Assembly: GCA_946222725.1 (NCBI GenBank)
Contig: CAMIHT010000047.1
Location: 1 to 9,982 of the forward strand
DNA: 9,982 nucleotides
Source of the DNA: Actinotignum schaalii
GTDB lineage: Bacteria > Actinomycetota > Actinomycetes > Actinomycetales > Actinomycetaceae
Direction of reading: 5' to 3'
The stretch's first letter is position 1, and each line of letters opens with the position of its first letter. The notes below the pieces were generated by a model. The model saw only the letters and a program-made list of their open reading frames with translations. It did no database searches and was not told the origin of the DNA. Below are positions 1 through 6,050 of the stretch, in pieces. The translations under genes were made by a program, and so were the position numbers.

Positions 1-50
1 GGCTATGAATACTGTTTTGTAAATAGTATTCATAGCCAGCTTCTAGCTGG
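1..50. repeat. Two overlapping perfect inverted repeats at the left edge
   Basis: Positions 1-13 (ggctatgaatact) are the exact reverse complement of 25-37, around an 11-bp AT-rich centre (14-24). A second perfect dyad, ccagct (36-41) / agctgg (45-50), shares its first two bases with the end of the first. No T run follows on the plus strand, so this is not a typical intrinsic terminator in that direction; on the minus strand the bases that would follow lie outside the window. It could be a protein-binding or recombination site, the end of a mobile element, or a terminator for a leftward gene. The repeats are certain; the function is unknown. Confidence 0.7.
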
Positions 51-187
51 TCTATATGCCGCTCCTGGCGTCACCAATATTGTATATATGCGGTTATGCT
101 TTTGACTAGCACATTAGGATATAGTGCGTAATGTCACATGCAATTATTTATCGTACGCCCTTATATCAATGGCGCACTAACACAGCA
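51..187. other. AT-rich intergenic segment without recognisable gene
   Basis: This stretch is clearly AT-richer than the genes around it (for example the tatatatg-like run near 83-90). It contains TTGACT at 102-107 but no -10 box at a proper distance, and a weak acatta/taatgt dyad (111-116 / 129-134). No convincing coding frame, RNA gene or promoter was found. It separates the end of the deoxyribose operon from whatever lies to the left. Confidence 0.5.
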
Positions 188-222
188 GCGGCCAGGAAGC
201 TCCCGAAAGAGCCCCTGGCCGC
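188..222 (-). terminator. Hairpin downstream of the deoxyribose operon, candidate terminator
   Basis: A 9-bp perfect stem (188-196 gcggccagg with 214-222 cctggccgc) encloses a short inner stem (gctc 199-202 / gagc 209-212) with loop ccgaaa. It lies about 65 bases past the stop of the kinase gene, the last gene of the minus-strand operon. The sequence that follows on the minus strand (tgctgtgtta) is only moderately T-rich, so termination may be inefficient. Confidence 0.45.
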
Positions 223-285
223 CACTTTCTACGCGCCTTTCACCGCGGGGATATAACCGAGTTCGATCCTATTCCATACCGCCGT

Positions 286-1194
286 TTAGCTGCGCAGGAG
301 AGCGAATTCCTCCTTGCTGGCGTAGGAGGTTTGGGTGCCGCGCTTCGTTACCGAATCGGCAGCGTAGCGATTGGCCATCCGCAAGGAATACTCGATATCG
401 CCGGTGGCCACCACGTAATGCGAGAAGCACCCGATAAAGGCATCGCCTGCGCCGGTGGTATCCACCGCCTCCACCGGCGTTGCCGGCAACAGCATATCCA
501 CGCCCTCGGCCACCCAGAGCACTCCCCTACCGCCGAGCGTCACAATAACGTTGCGCATGCCCGCCTCCAGCAACGTATGCGCGGCATTGCGAACATCCGG
601 GATAGTTTCTACCGGCATCCCGGTGAGCAGCGATAGCTCACTTTCATTAGGTGTGAAATAGGTGCAGGCTCGCACCCGGGAGAGCAGCAGATCCGGCTGG
701 GCTGGCGCCGGGTTGAGAAGCACATCAATTCCGTGTTTCACCCCGAATTCAATAGCGTAATAGACCGTTTCCAGGGGAATCTCCAGCTGCAAAACGATCA
801 GTTTGCACTTGGAAATATCCGCGGCCGCGGCATCAATATCAGCCGGAGTCAGCAAGGAATTAGCACCCTGCACAATAATGATCGAATTCTGGGAATCCGG
901 ATTGACGAAAATAGGAGCCACCCCCGATGTTGCCGCGGTACGCATCACGTAGGTGGTATCAATCCCGTTGCGCTCGAAATTCGCAACCGTGTTATCGGCA
1001 AAGAGGTCATTACCCACCCGGGTCACCATCCGCACCGCCGAACCTAGGCGTGCGGCAGCCACCGCCTGATTGGCTCCCTTTCCACCGCAGCCGAGTGCAA
1101 AATCGGGCGCCTCCACGGTTTCGCCATCGCCGGGCATGCGGTTGATATAGGAAATAAGATCGACCATATTCGAGCCGATTACTGCGATATCCAT
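286..1194 (-). CDS. deoK: Deoxyribokinase (ribokinase/PfkB family)
   Basis: Probable ATP-dependent kinase making 2-deoxy-D-ribose 5-phosphate in the cytoplasm. At 302 residues it has normal ribokinase length. Visible motifs: the glycine-rich PfkB signature GCGGKGANQAV (35-45), NPAPA (161-165), the NxxE motif at Asn183-Glu186, and DTTGAGD (245-251), whose last Asp is the expected catalytic base. The N-terminus MDIAVIGSNMVDLI closely matches my recollection of Salmonella DeoK. Ribokinases read GSxNxD here, so Met10 stands where their sugar-contacting Asn is found, in line with a substrate lacking the 2-hydroxyl. It is the last gene of the operon. Its ATG overlaps the stop of the upstream DUF4432 gene (TAATG), and an agagg Shine-Dalgarno lies inside that gene, so translational coupling is likely. 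A plain ribokinase is the alternative; the permease, aldolase and DeoX-like neighbours argue against it. Confidence 0.88.
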   Translation of the reverse strand: MDIAVIGSNMVDLISYINRMPGDGETVEAPDFALGCGGKGANQAVAAARLGSAVRMVTRVGNDLFADNTVANFERNGIDTTYVMRTAATSGVAPIFVNPDSQNSIIIVQGANSLLTPADIDAAAADISKCKLIVLQLEIPLETVYYAIEFGVKHGIDVLLNPAPAQPDLLLSRVRACTYFTPNESELSLLTGMPVETIPDVRNAAHTLLEAGMRNVIVTLGGRGVLWVAEGVDMLLPATPVEAVDTTGAGDAFIGCFSHYVVATGDIEYSLRMANRYAADSVTKRGTQTSYASKEEFALLRS

Positions 1195-2291
1195 TAGTGT
1201 GCCTCTTCTGCTGTATCGTTCTTCGCGCTGCGGGAATTAGAAAGCTCCGCGGCCTGCACTTCCGGTACCAGGCCAGTATGGACCCGGAAACTCCGGGTTC
1301 CACTAGGTTCCACCCAGATAAGAGTGCCGGCCCCCTTAGCAGCCAAGAAACCTTCAGGCCGGCTGGTTCCCGGAAGAACAAAAGCAGCCACCTGCTGGTC
1401 TAAAGTCCAGAGGATCCACCGGGTCGCCACGGGGAATTGCGCCGTCGAAAATTCTGTGAAGAAAGCGTGCCCCTCAGGGGCAGCAAGCTCAAAACGCGCG
1501 CTCTGCCCGTAGCGGGGCAGATCATCGGCGAAGTACACGATCTCCGGATTGAAGCTCTCCGCACCTTCCAAGGAATCCGCATCAATGTCACCGGCGATAA
1601 TCCGTTTATTCAACTCGGTCCATTCCGGCGTGGGCGTTACGTGCGCGGGAATGGAGCGGCGCAAGTGGAAACTACCCGCCGGGAGCGACTGGCGCATGAT
1701 GCCGCCGGGCACGAAAGCATAATTCATATGGCACATGTACTGGAGGGGCATCGGCTGGCAGGGAGAAAGATTCTCCACATCCATACCGATGGTGAAATCG
1801 GTGGCCCCGGCACTCAATGAAACCGTGGGCGTGGCGCGGTAATGATCGCCAAATCCACGTGCGTATTCATAGGTGGAGGCGAGCCGAATAGCGCCGTCGT
1901 TCCCACAACCATCGATCTCGATCCAGGCGCGATCCATAGTGGCGCAAGAAAATTCCCCGTGCAGCACGTGAGTATCGTCCGGACTGGGGCAGCCGGCCCC
2001 AAGCAATCCGGAATGGAAAGCGAAACAGCCGTAGGTATCCGAAATTTCGCGGGCTGGGCGCGGCTGCGTAAACATATTTTTCATGCGCAGCGAGATGCCG
2101 TCAAAATTGGCATCCCAGATGATGCCGCCCATAAACGGAAGAACCTCAATATAGCCGCGTGAATTATGCACGGTGAGCGAGGCAACGCCCGAAGGATAGC
2201 GCTGCGCAATCACCCGAAACTCTGGGGATTCGGCAAGGCAGCGCGGTGCCTCGGTGAACTGATCCTCACGCAGATTAATAGTGAACGTCAT
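1194..2291 (-). CDS. deoX: DUF4432 aldose-1-epimerase-like protein (DeoX-like)
   Basis: A cytoplasmic protein of 365 residues with no signal peptide or membrane segment. Its pattern fits the DUF4432 branch of the galactose-mutarotase fold: an early GYIEVLPFMGGIIWDANFDG segment, FHSG (His93), HGEF (His111) and a CHMNYAF segment (His188). Histidines of this kind are typical of mutarotase active sites, though I cannot align them residue by residue. In Salmonella a protein of this type, DeoX, is encoded with deoxyribokinase and deoxyribose permease, and its biochemical role was not settled to my knowledge. Here it lies between permease and kinase, so interconversion of deoxyribose anomers before phosphorylation is the reasonable inference. 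The ATG at 2291 has a strong AAAGGAG at good spacing. It starts 56 bases after the permease stop and its TAA overlaps the kinase ATG by one base. Confidence 0.82.
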   Translation of the reverse strand: MTFTINLREDQFTEAPRCLAESPEFRVIAQRYPSGVASLTVHNSRGYIEVLPFMGGIIWDANFDGISLRMKNMFTQPRPAREISDTYGCFAFHSGLLGAGCPSPDDTHVLHGEFSCATMDRAWIEIDGCGNDGAIRLASTYEYARGFGDHYRATPTVSLSAGATDFTIGMDVENLSPCQPMPLQYMCHMNYAFVPGGIMRQSLPAGSFHLRRSIPAHVTPTPEWTELNKRIIAGDIDADSLEGAESFNPEIVYFADDLPRYGQSARFELAAPEGHAFFTEFSTAQFPVATRWILWTLDQQVAAFVLPGTSRPEGFLAAKGAGTLIWVEPSGTRSFRVHTGLVPEVQAAELSNSRSAKNDTAEEAH

Positions 2292-2347
2292 AATGATCTC
2301 CTTTGTTCATAACAGTGACGTCTCAAAAACGCGACAGGCAGGCGCGG

Positions 2348-3754
2348 TCAGGCCGCGGCGCCCGCGCGATCTTTACGATAAATAGAGAAGAAGTAGATGA
2401 GCACCGCCACGAAGCAGCACAGCGACACGATGAAGGAGGTTTGCATCGACCCGGTCTTATCAGAGACCAACCCTTGAATAACGGGTATCACCGCGCCGCC
2501 GATAATCGACATAACAATAACGGCACCGCCGGTTTCTGTATGCCGCTTATCCTCGATGGCGTCGAGGGTACGCGAATAAATAGTGGCCCAGCACGGCCCG
2601 AAAAGCCCGGAGGTCACGATGGCGGCGTAGACCGCAGTCATATTCGGCACCAGCACCACGTAGCTGAGGGCTGCCACCCCGGCCAGGGAATAGAGCACGA
2701 GGACCAGGTTTTCGTTCAGCTTCGTCATGAGAATATTCGCGATGAATTTCCCAGTAAAGAAAGCCGCGAAAGCCCATACCATGTAGTTACTGGCGGTGCG
2801 CTCATTAATCGACGTATCGAGGGTGAGAGCGAGGCGAATTGTGAAGGACCACACCGCCGTCTGCATACCCACGTAGAGGAACTGGGTGAGAATCCCGGTG
2901 CCGAAACGCTTATTGTGGACAAGATAGCGCAGCGTTTCACCGATGGACGCCCGGGACTGGTGGTGCGCGGCGTTGAGCGGTTTACACGACGGCAATTGCG
3001 TAAGCGCCACCAGAATAAGTACGACGGCGAGCACCAGAATAATGAACCTATAGGGCTGCAAAGTGCGCTGGAGCATTTCCTGCGCAAATTGAGTTTTCTC
3101 CAGGCCGCTCAGATCATCAAGCTGCTTATGTAGCGCCTCCCCTTCCGTGAAAATCAGGTATTTACCGAGCAGAATTCCGAAAATGGAGCCCAGCGGATAG
3201 AAGGTTTGGGAAATATTGAGGCGCAGAGTGGCGGTGCGCCGCGGGCCAATCATAGTGGAATAGGTATTGCAGGAGGTCTCCAGGAAGGAAAGCCCGGTAG
3301 CAATAGCGAAAAGCGCTGCCAGGAAAACGGAATAGGTTGCCATATGGGAGGCCGGGAAGAACATCGTGCAGCCGATGATATAGCAGCTCAGGCCCACCAA
3401 GATCCCTGTTTTATACGACCATTTCCGGATCACCCGCGAAGCGGGGATGGCCAGCAGGAAATACCCGCCGTAAAAAGCCGATTGCACGAAAGCGGAGGCG
3501 AAATCCGAGAGCTCGAAAATTGATTTGAATTGGGTAATGAGCACGTCATTGAGGGACGCGGCAGCTCCCCACAATGGGAAACAAATGGAAATAAGAATGT
3601 ATTGGAGCAGCGGAGTGCGGTTGAGATAACCGTCGCGCAGCTGGAGGGAGGGATCTTTAATAAGGCCGAAGCTGGTATTGGGAACTCCGGATTCTTCTTC
3701 GTGCGGTTTTAGTGTGGTCCGCAGTGGGGCGTCATTGCCCGATTTTCCTGACAT
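2348..3754 (-). CDS. deoP: MFS deoxyribose permease, FucP/DeoP type sugar:H+ symporter
   Basis: An inner-membrane major facilitator transporter with about 12 hydrophobic segments, resembling L-fucose permease FucP throughout. SLNDVLITQF carries an Asp matching the essential FucP Asp46, and GLSFLETSCNTY carries a Glu matching FucP Glu135. FVQSAFYGGYFLLAIPAS and RLNISQTFYPLGSIFGILLGK match the FucP hallmark loops. These acidic residues couple proton and sugar transport in FucP. The kinase, aldolase and DUF4432 neighbours point to 2-deoxyribose as substrate. The frame is open to a GTG at 3814 (488 residues), but the ATG at 3754 is preferred: AGAAGGA lies 6-7 bases upstream, no Shine-Dalgarno precedes the GTG, and 468 residues fit the family better. 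A hydrophilic N-terminal tail of about 45 residues precedes the first membrane segment and is longer than in E. coli FucP. The ATG lies 119 bases after deoC, with a hairpin between. Confidence 0.85.
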   Translation of the reverse strand: MSGKSGNDAPLRTTLKPHEEESGVPNTSFGLIKDPSLQLRDGYLNRTPLLQYILISICFPLWGAAASLNDVLITQFKSIFELSDFASAFVQSAFYGGYFLLAIPASRVIRKWSYKTGILVGLSCYIIGCTMFFPASHMATYSVFLAALFAIATGLSFLETSCNTYSTMIGPRRTATLRLNISQTFYPLGSIFGILLGKYLIFTEGEALHKQLDDLSGLEKTQFAQEMLQRTLQPYRFIILVLAVVLILVALTQLPSCKPLNAAHHQSRASIGETLRYLVHNKRFGTGILTQFLYVGMQTAVWSFTIRLALTLDTSINERTASNYMVWAFAAFFTGKFIANILMTKLNENLVLVLYSLAGVAALSYVVLVPNMTAVYAAIVTSGLFGPCWATIYSRTLDAIEDKRHTETGGAVIVMSIIGGAVIPVIQGLVSDKTGSMQTSFIVSLCCFVAVLIYFFSIYRKDRAGAAA

Positions 3755-3785
3755 GACTAGTCCTTCTTTTGTCAAAGTTCGCCCG

Positions 3786-3825
3786 CGGGTGATGGGTTGC
3801 GGCGTCGCTGCCACCCCACCACCCG
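3786..3825 (-). promoter_or_regulatory. Long intercistronic hairpin between deoC and deoP
   Basis: In the minus-strand RNA an 11-bp stem (plus-strand arms 3786-3796 and 3815-3825, one G-U pair) is topped by a 5-bp inner stem (3799-3803 / 3807-3811) with a 3-base loop. It lies about 30 bases upstream of the deoP start and leaves the deoP ribosome binding site outside the stem. No T run follows, so it is unlikely to be a strong terminator. It may stabilise the upstream or downstream message and set different levels for aldolase and permease. Confidence 0.55.
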
Positions 3826-3873
3826 GAAGGGAATATTCGTTTTTTCGGTTAGTACGTGTGCTCGTGCTGGTGT

Positions 3874-4551
3874 TTAGCGCTGTAATTCGGCGAGGATCTG
3901 AACTCCGGCGGAAGCTCCGATGCGATTGGCTCCGGCTTCCACCATGGCGCGGAAATCAGCGGCGCTGCGGATCCCGCCGGCCGCTTTCACCCCCATCTCT
4001 TCCCCTACAGTTGCCCGCATGAGAGCGACGGCGTGTTCCGTTGCCCCACCGGAGGAAAAGCCCGTTGAGGTTTTTACGAAATCCGCTCCGGCACGTTGGG
4101 CAGCCCGGCAGGCGTGCACGATCTCCTCATCGCTGAGCAGGCAGATCTCAATAATCACCTTGACCAGTGCGGCGGGCTGAGCCGCACCCACTACCGCTGC
4201 GATATCCGTTTCCACATCCTCCCAGCGTCCATCGCGTGCCGCACCCAGGTCCATGACCATATCTACTTCGGTAGCCCCATGCGCGATAGCATCGCGAGTC
4301 TCGAAAGCTTTGGTTGCCGAAGTACTGGCCCCCAAGGGGAATCCAATAACGGTGCACACCTTGACGCCACTACCCGCAAGGAGGGCCGCGCAAGTTTCCA
4401 CCCACACCGGGTTAACGCATACCGATGCTGTTCCCAGGGCACGGGCCTGGGAGCACAGTTCCTCAATCTCGCCGCGGCGTGCATCGGCTCGCAAGAGTGT
4501 GTGGTCGATGAGCTGTGCGGGATGTGGATAATGATCGAGAGCGGGCATCAT
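3874..4551 (-). CDS. deoC: Deoxyribose-phosphate aldolase (EC 4.1.2.4)
   Basis: Cleaves 2-deoxy-D-ribose 5-phosphate into glyceraldehyde 3-phosphate and acetaldehyde in the cytoplasm. It is a class I aldolase with a TIM-barrel fold. At 225 residues it has normal length for the short bacterial DeoC type. Visible active-site elements: IDHTLL (15-20), CVNP (45-48), VIGFPLG (68-74), EVDMVMD with Asp97, DFVKTSTGF with the Schiff-base Lys160, and GVKAAGGIR with the second catalytic Lys189. All expected residues are present. It is the first gene of the operon behind the promoter near 4640. The start has two consecutive ATGs (4551 and 4548). The AAAGGAG lies only two bases before the first and five before the second, so the second may be the real one. 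In many bacteria deoC sits with nucleoside phosphorylases; here it sits with permease and kinase, suggesting use of the free sugar. Confidence 0.97.
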   Translation of the reverse strand: MMPALDHYPHPAQLIDHTLLRADARRGEIEELCSQARALGTASVCVNPVWVETCAALLAGSGVKVCTVIGFPLGASTSATKAFETRDAIAHGATEVDMVMDLGAARDGRWEDVETDIAAVVGAAQPAALVKVIIEICLLSDEEIVHACRAAQRAGADFVKTSTGFSSGGATEHAVALMRATVGEEMGVKAAGGIRSAADFRAMVEAGANRIGASAGVQILAELQR

Positions 4552-4564
4552 GACTCCTTTGTAT

Positions 4565-4599
4565 GTTTCCCACCGTGATTCACGCTGATAGCGGGAAAC
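4565..4599 (-). promoter_or_regulatory. Dyad in the deoC leader just before the ribosome binding site
   Basis: Arms gtttccc (4565-4571) and gggaaac (4593-4599) are perfect complements. Between them lies a second perfect dyad, cgtga-t-tcacg (4574-4584). The inner dyad has too short a centre to form fully as RNA, so it looks more like a DNA operator half-site pair. The outer one could form a leader hairpin ending about 7 bases before AAAGGAG. It may be a second operator or a leader structure affecting deoC translation. The symmetry is clear; the role is inferred. Confidence 0.4.
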
Positions 4600-4637
4600 T
4601 CCACCACCGTAGTCTCCCCTAGCAGTCTCACGCTACT

Positions 4638-4646
4638 GATATAACA
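4638..4646 (-). promoter_or_regulatory. Probable promoter of the deoC-deoP-deoX-deoK operon (extended -10)
   Basis: On the minus strand TGT followed directly by TATATC forms an extended -10 element (TATATC = 4643 to 4638). No good -35 box lies 16-18 bases upstream, which is tolerated for extended -10 promoters. The predicted start, near 4631, gives a leader of about 80 bases before deoC. It is the best -10 match in the 329-bp gap between the regulator and deoC. Confidence 0.5.
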
Positions 4647-4670
4647 CCGTTCCCGGTGTTCACGAGTGAA
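4643..4670. promoter_or_regulatory. Candidate operator of the SorC-family regulator
   Basis: aacaccg (4643-4649) and cggtgtt (4654-4660) form a perfect 7-4-7 inverted repeat. It is overlapped by a second dyad, ttcac-ga-gtgaa (4659-4670). The first repeat overlaps the extended -10 element and the spacer upstream of it, so a bound repressor would block RNA polymerase. The adjacent SorC-family regulator is the obvious candidate to bind. The symmetry is seen directly; the binding partner is inferred. Confidence 0.5.
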
Positions 4671-4880
4671 TCTAGGCGAGAGCCCCACTTGCGCGCCATG
4701 CGCTGCCCCGCGCTTCGCCAGCGTATAGAACGGCGTCAGCTTGCGGGAAAACCACTGTGGCGCGGTTACGGAGCGCGCATATTGCCACCGATGTTCGCGA
4801 AAGGAACATTTGTTACACGGCAGCTTAGCCTTGTTATCCCTCAGCCGTTTAACTTCGGATCACTGCGTTCCGGCTCATCA
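4671..4880. other. Gene-free part of the regulator-deoC gap, with one further dyad
   Basis: No coding frame is supported here; the plus-strand open frame that crosses it runs antisense into the regulator gene. The main visible structure is a perfect dyad, atgttc (4791-4796) / gaacat (4804-4809) with a 7-base centre. It lies about 70 bases past the regulator stop and 150 bases upstream of the operon promoter. It could be a distal operator, since SorC-type repressors act as tetramers and can bridge sites. No intrinsic terminator for the regulator gene was found, so some read-through into the deo operon is possible. Confidence 0.4.
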
Positions 4881-5834
4881 TCAGGCCATCATCGTCAAAA
4901 CCCGCGCGGTCCCAACATCGGTGACCAGGCGGGACACATAGCCATTGGCCAGGGCTGCATAAATAGCCTGGAGTTTATCGGGCCCGCCGGCGACCAGGAT
5001 CTTTTGCTCCTTTTCGCGCAACTCGGGCAGGCTAATCCCGGTGGCGCGGTTATTGAGATCCGGGAGGCATATCCGGCCCTGCGCGGTAATGAAATGGGTG
5101 CAAATATCACCAACCGAGGTGGTGAGCAGGCGCGTCATATCTGCATCCTCCAGGCGGAAACCTGCCAGATAGGCCAGATTGGAGCGAGCATCCCCCACGG
5201 TGTAGAGAACCACCCGAGTGCTGGCCCGCTGCGTGCGCGTAGCTCGCAAGCGCGCCTTCACGCCCGGATCTTCACGTTGTTGAGCACTGAGAAAAGCCGG
5301 GAGCTGGAAATACACGGCCTGCCCGCCGCAGGAGGCGGCAATGCGTTCCATCACCATCGTTTCATCAATGGTGCGCACGCATGCCCCGATACAGCACGTG
5401 AGTTGAATAATGGCAACGCCTTTGCGCGGAATACGAGGCATATGGCGGGAGACCGCTTCGGTCGTCCGCGAAAGGCAGATGCCGATAGCGTCGCCGTCAC
5501 GAATCTGTTCGCTGAGCACCTGCGCGCCCACCCGCCCGAGGGCCTCGCGCATATCTTCCGGCGCGGAACTGGGCGGGCTGACCAGGCGCACATCCAGTAA
5601 ATTGAAGCGCTCGCTCAAACGCGCGCATAGGAAAGCATCATCTTCGCGCGGATCATTGACGGTAATCCGCACAAAACCGCGTTTGCGGGCGTGGCTGAGC
5701 AACTTGGAAATCGTGGAGCGGGCCAGGTGCATACGCTGGGCGACCTCGTCCTGGCTGAGTCCGGAGTAATACAGTTTTGCGGCGTCAAGCGCATCAATAT
5801 CCCGAGTAGAAAGACCAGAGTCCACGTGCACCAC
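4881..5834 (-). CDS. SorC-family sugar-responsive transcriptional regulator (DeoR-like)
   Basis: Likely controls the adjacent deoxyribose operon. A helix-turn-helix lies in the segment LYYSGLSQDEVAQRMHLARS and the following STISKLLSHARKRG. It is followed by a sugar-binding domain of about 250 residues, with GDAIGICLSRTTEAV, YTVGDARSNLAYLAGF and a C-terminal VAGGPDKLQAIYAALANGYVSRLVTD segment typical of the SorC fold. The frame is open to a GTG at 5984 (367 residues), but no Shine-Dalgarno precedes that codon. The GTG at 5834 gives 317 residues, the usual SorC length, with GGTGAGG 12 bases upstream and a TACACT -10 box just before it. GTG codons at 5831 and 5825 are also possible. Bacillus subtilis DeoR, a SorC-family repressor released by deoxyribose 5-phosphate, is the closest functional model; whether this protein has the same effector is inferred from context. 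Confidence 0.82.
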   Translation of the reverse strand: MVHVDSGLSTRDIDALDAAKLYYSGLSQDEVAQRMHLARSTISKLLSHARKRGFVRITVNDPREDDAFLCARLSERFNLLDVRLVSPPSSAPEDMREALGRVGAQVLSEQIRDGDAIGICLSRTTEAVSRHMPRIPRKGVAIIQLTCCIGACVRTIDETMVMERIAASCGGQAVYFQLPAFLSAQQREDPGVKARLRATRTQRASTRVVLYTVGDARSNLAYLAGFRLEDADMTRLLTTSVGDICTHFITAQGRICLPDLNNRATGISLPELREKEQKILVAGGPDKLQAIYAALANGYVSRLVTDVGTARVLTMMA

Positions 5835-5859
5835 CTCGTCGTCGTACCTCACCACCGCT

Positions 5860-5865
5860 AGTGTA
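5860..5865 (-). promoter_or_regulatory. Probable -10 box of the regulator gene
   Basis: TACACT on the minus strand (5865 to 5860) matches the TAnnnT pattern and is identical to the -10 box proposed for the tetR gene. A start near 5853 would give a leader of about 20 bases carrying GGTGAGG, which supports initiation at the GTG cluster 5825-5834. No good -35 box is visible. Confidence 0.4.
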
Positions 5866-5954
5866 AGCGAGGCTTCCCGCGCACGTAACAACGCAGTCGC
5901 CGCGGCGTCGTTCCACCCGGGACCTGTGATTACACCGGGGCGCGGCCTTAGCGT

Positions 5955-5960
5955 TAGGAT
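5955..5960 (+). promoter_or_regulatory. Possible -10 box of ppc
   Basis: TAGGAT is the best -10-like hexamer upstream of ppc in the divergent gap between it and the regulator. The -35 region is poor. A start just downstream would leave a leader of about 80 bases. This is a weak call. Confidence 0.28.
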
Positions 5961-6050
5961 GGAGAGCGGCATCGGTAAGGGCACGCGCCACAGCTGTGCC
6001 TCGCCCGATACCGTGACGGTGAGATCCCCAAGGAGAGGCGAGTAGATCTA

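Noticed and set aside
102..130. TTGACT at 102-107 as a -35 box of a plus-strand promoter
   Set aside because: No -10 hexamer occurs at 16-18 bases; the TATAGT at 119-124 is far too close, and no plus-strand gene follows.
138..437. Open frame of 99 codons on the plus strand at the left
   Set aside because: It runs antisense into the end of the kinase gene, is rich in Arg/Pro/Ser typical of a shadow frame, and has no ribosome binding site.
2303..3133. 276-codon plus-strand frame inside the permease gene
   Set aside because: It is antisense to a clearly conserved transporter; its composition (His, Gly, Arg, Glu rich) and lack of any family resemblance mark it as a shadow.
3755..3814. GTG at 3814 as the start of the permease
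   Set aside because: No Shine-Dalgarno precedes it, the extra 20 residues would be encoded partly by the intercistronic hairpin, and the ATG at 3754 has a good AGAAGGA.
4791..4809. Reading the atgttc/gaacat dyad as a LexA box
   Set aside because: Actinobacterial LexA boxes have GAAC before GTTC with a 4-base centre; here the half-sites are in the opposite order with a 7-base centre.
4656..5600. 314-codon plus-strand frame across the promoter gap and the regulator
   Set aside because: Most of it is antisense to the SorC-family regulator, it shows no recognisable domain, and no promoter or ribosome binding site supports it.
5835..5984. GTG at 5984 (or ATG at 5972) as the start of the SorC regulator
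   Set aside because: No ribosome binding site precedes either, the extra 50 residues match nothing in the family, and a -10 box plus GGTGAGG lie just before the 5834 GTG.
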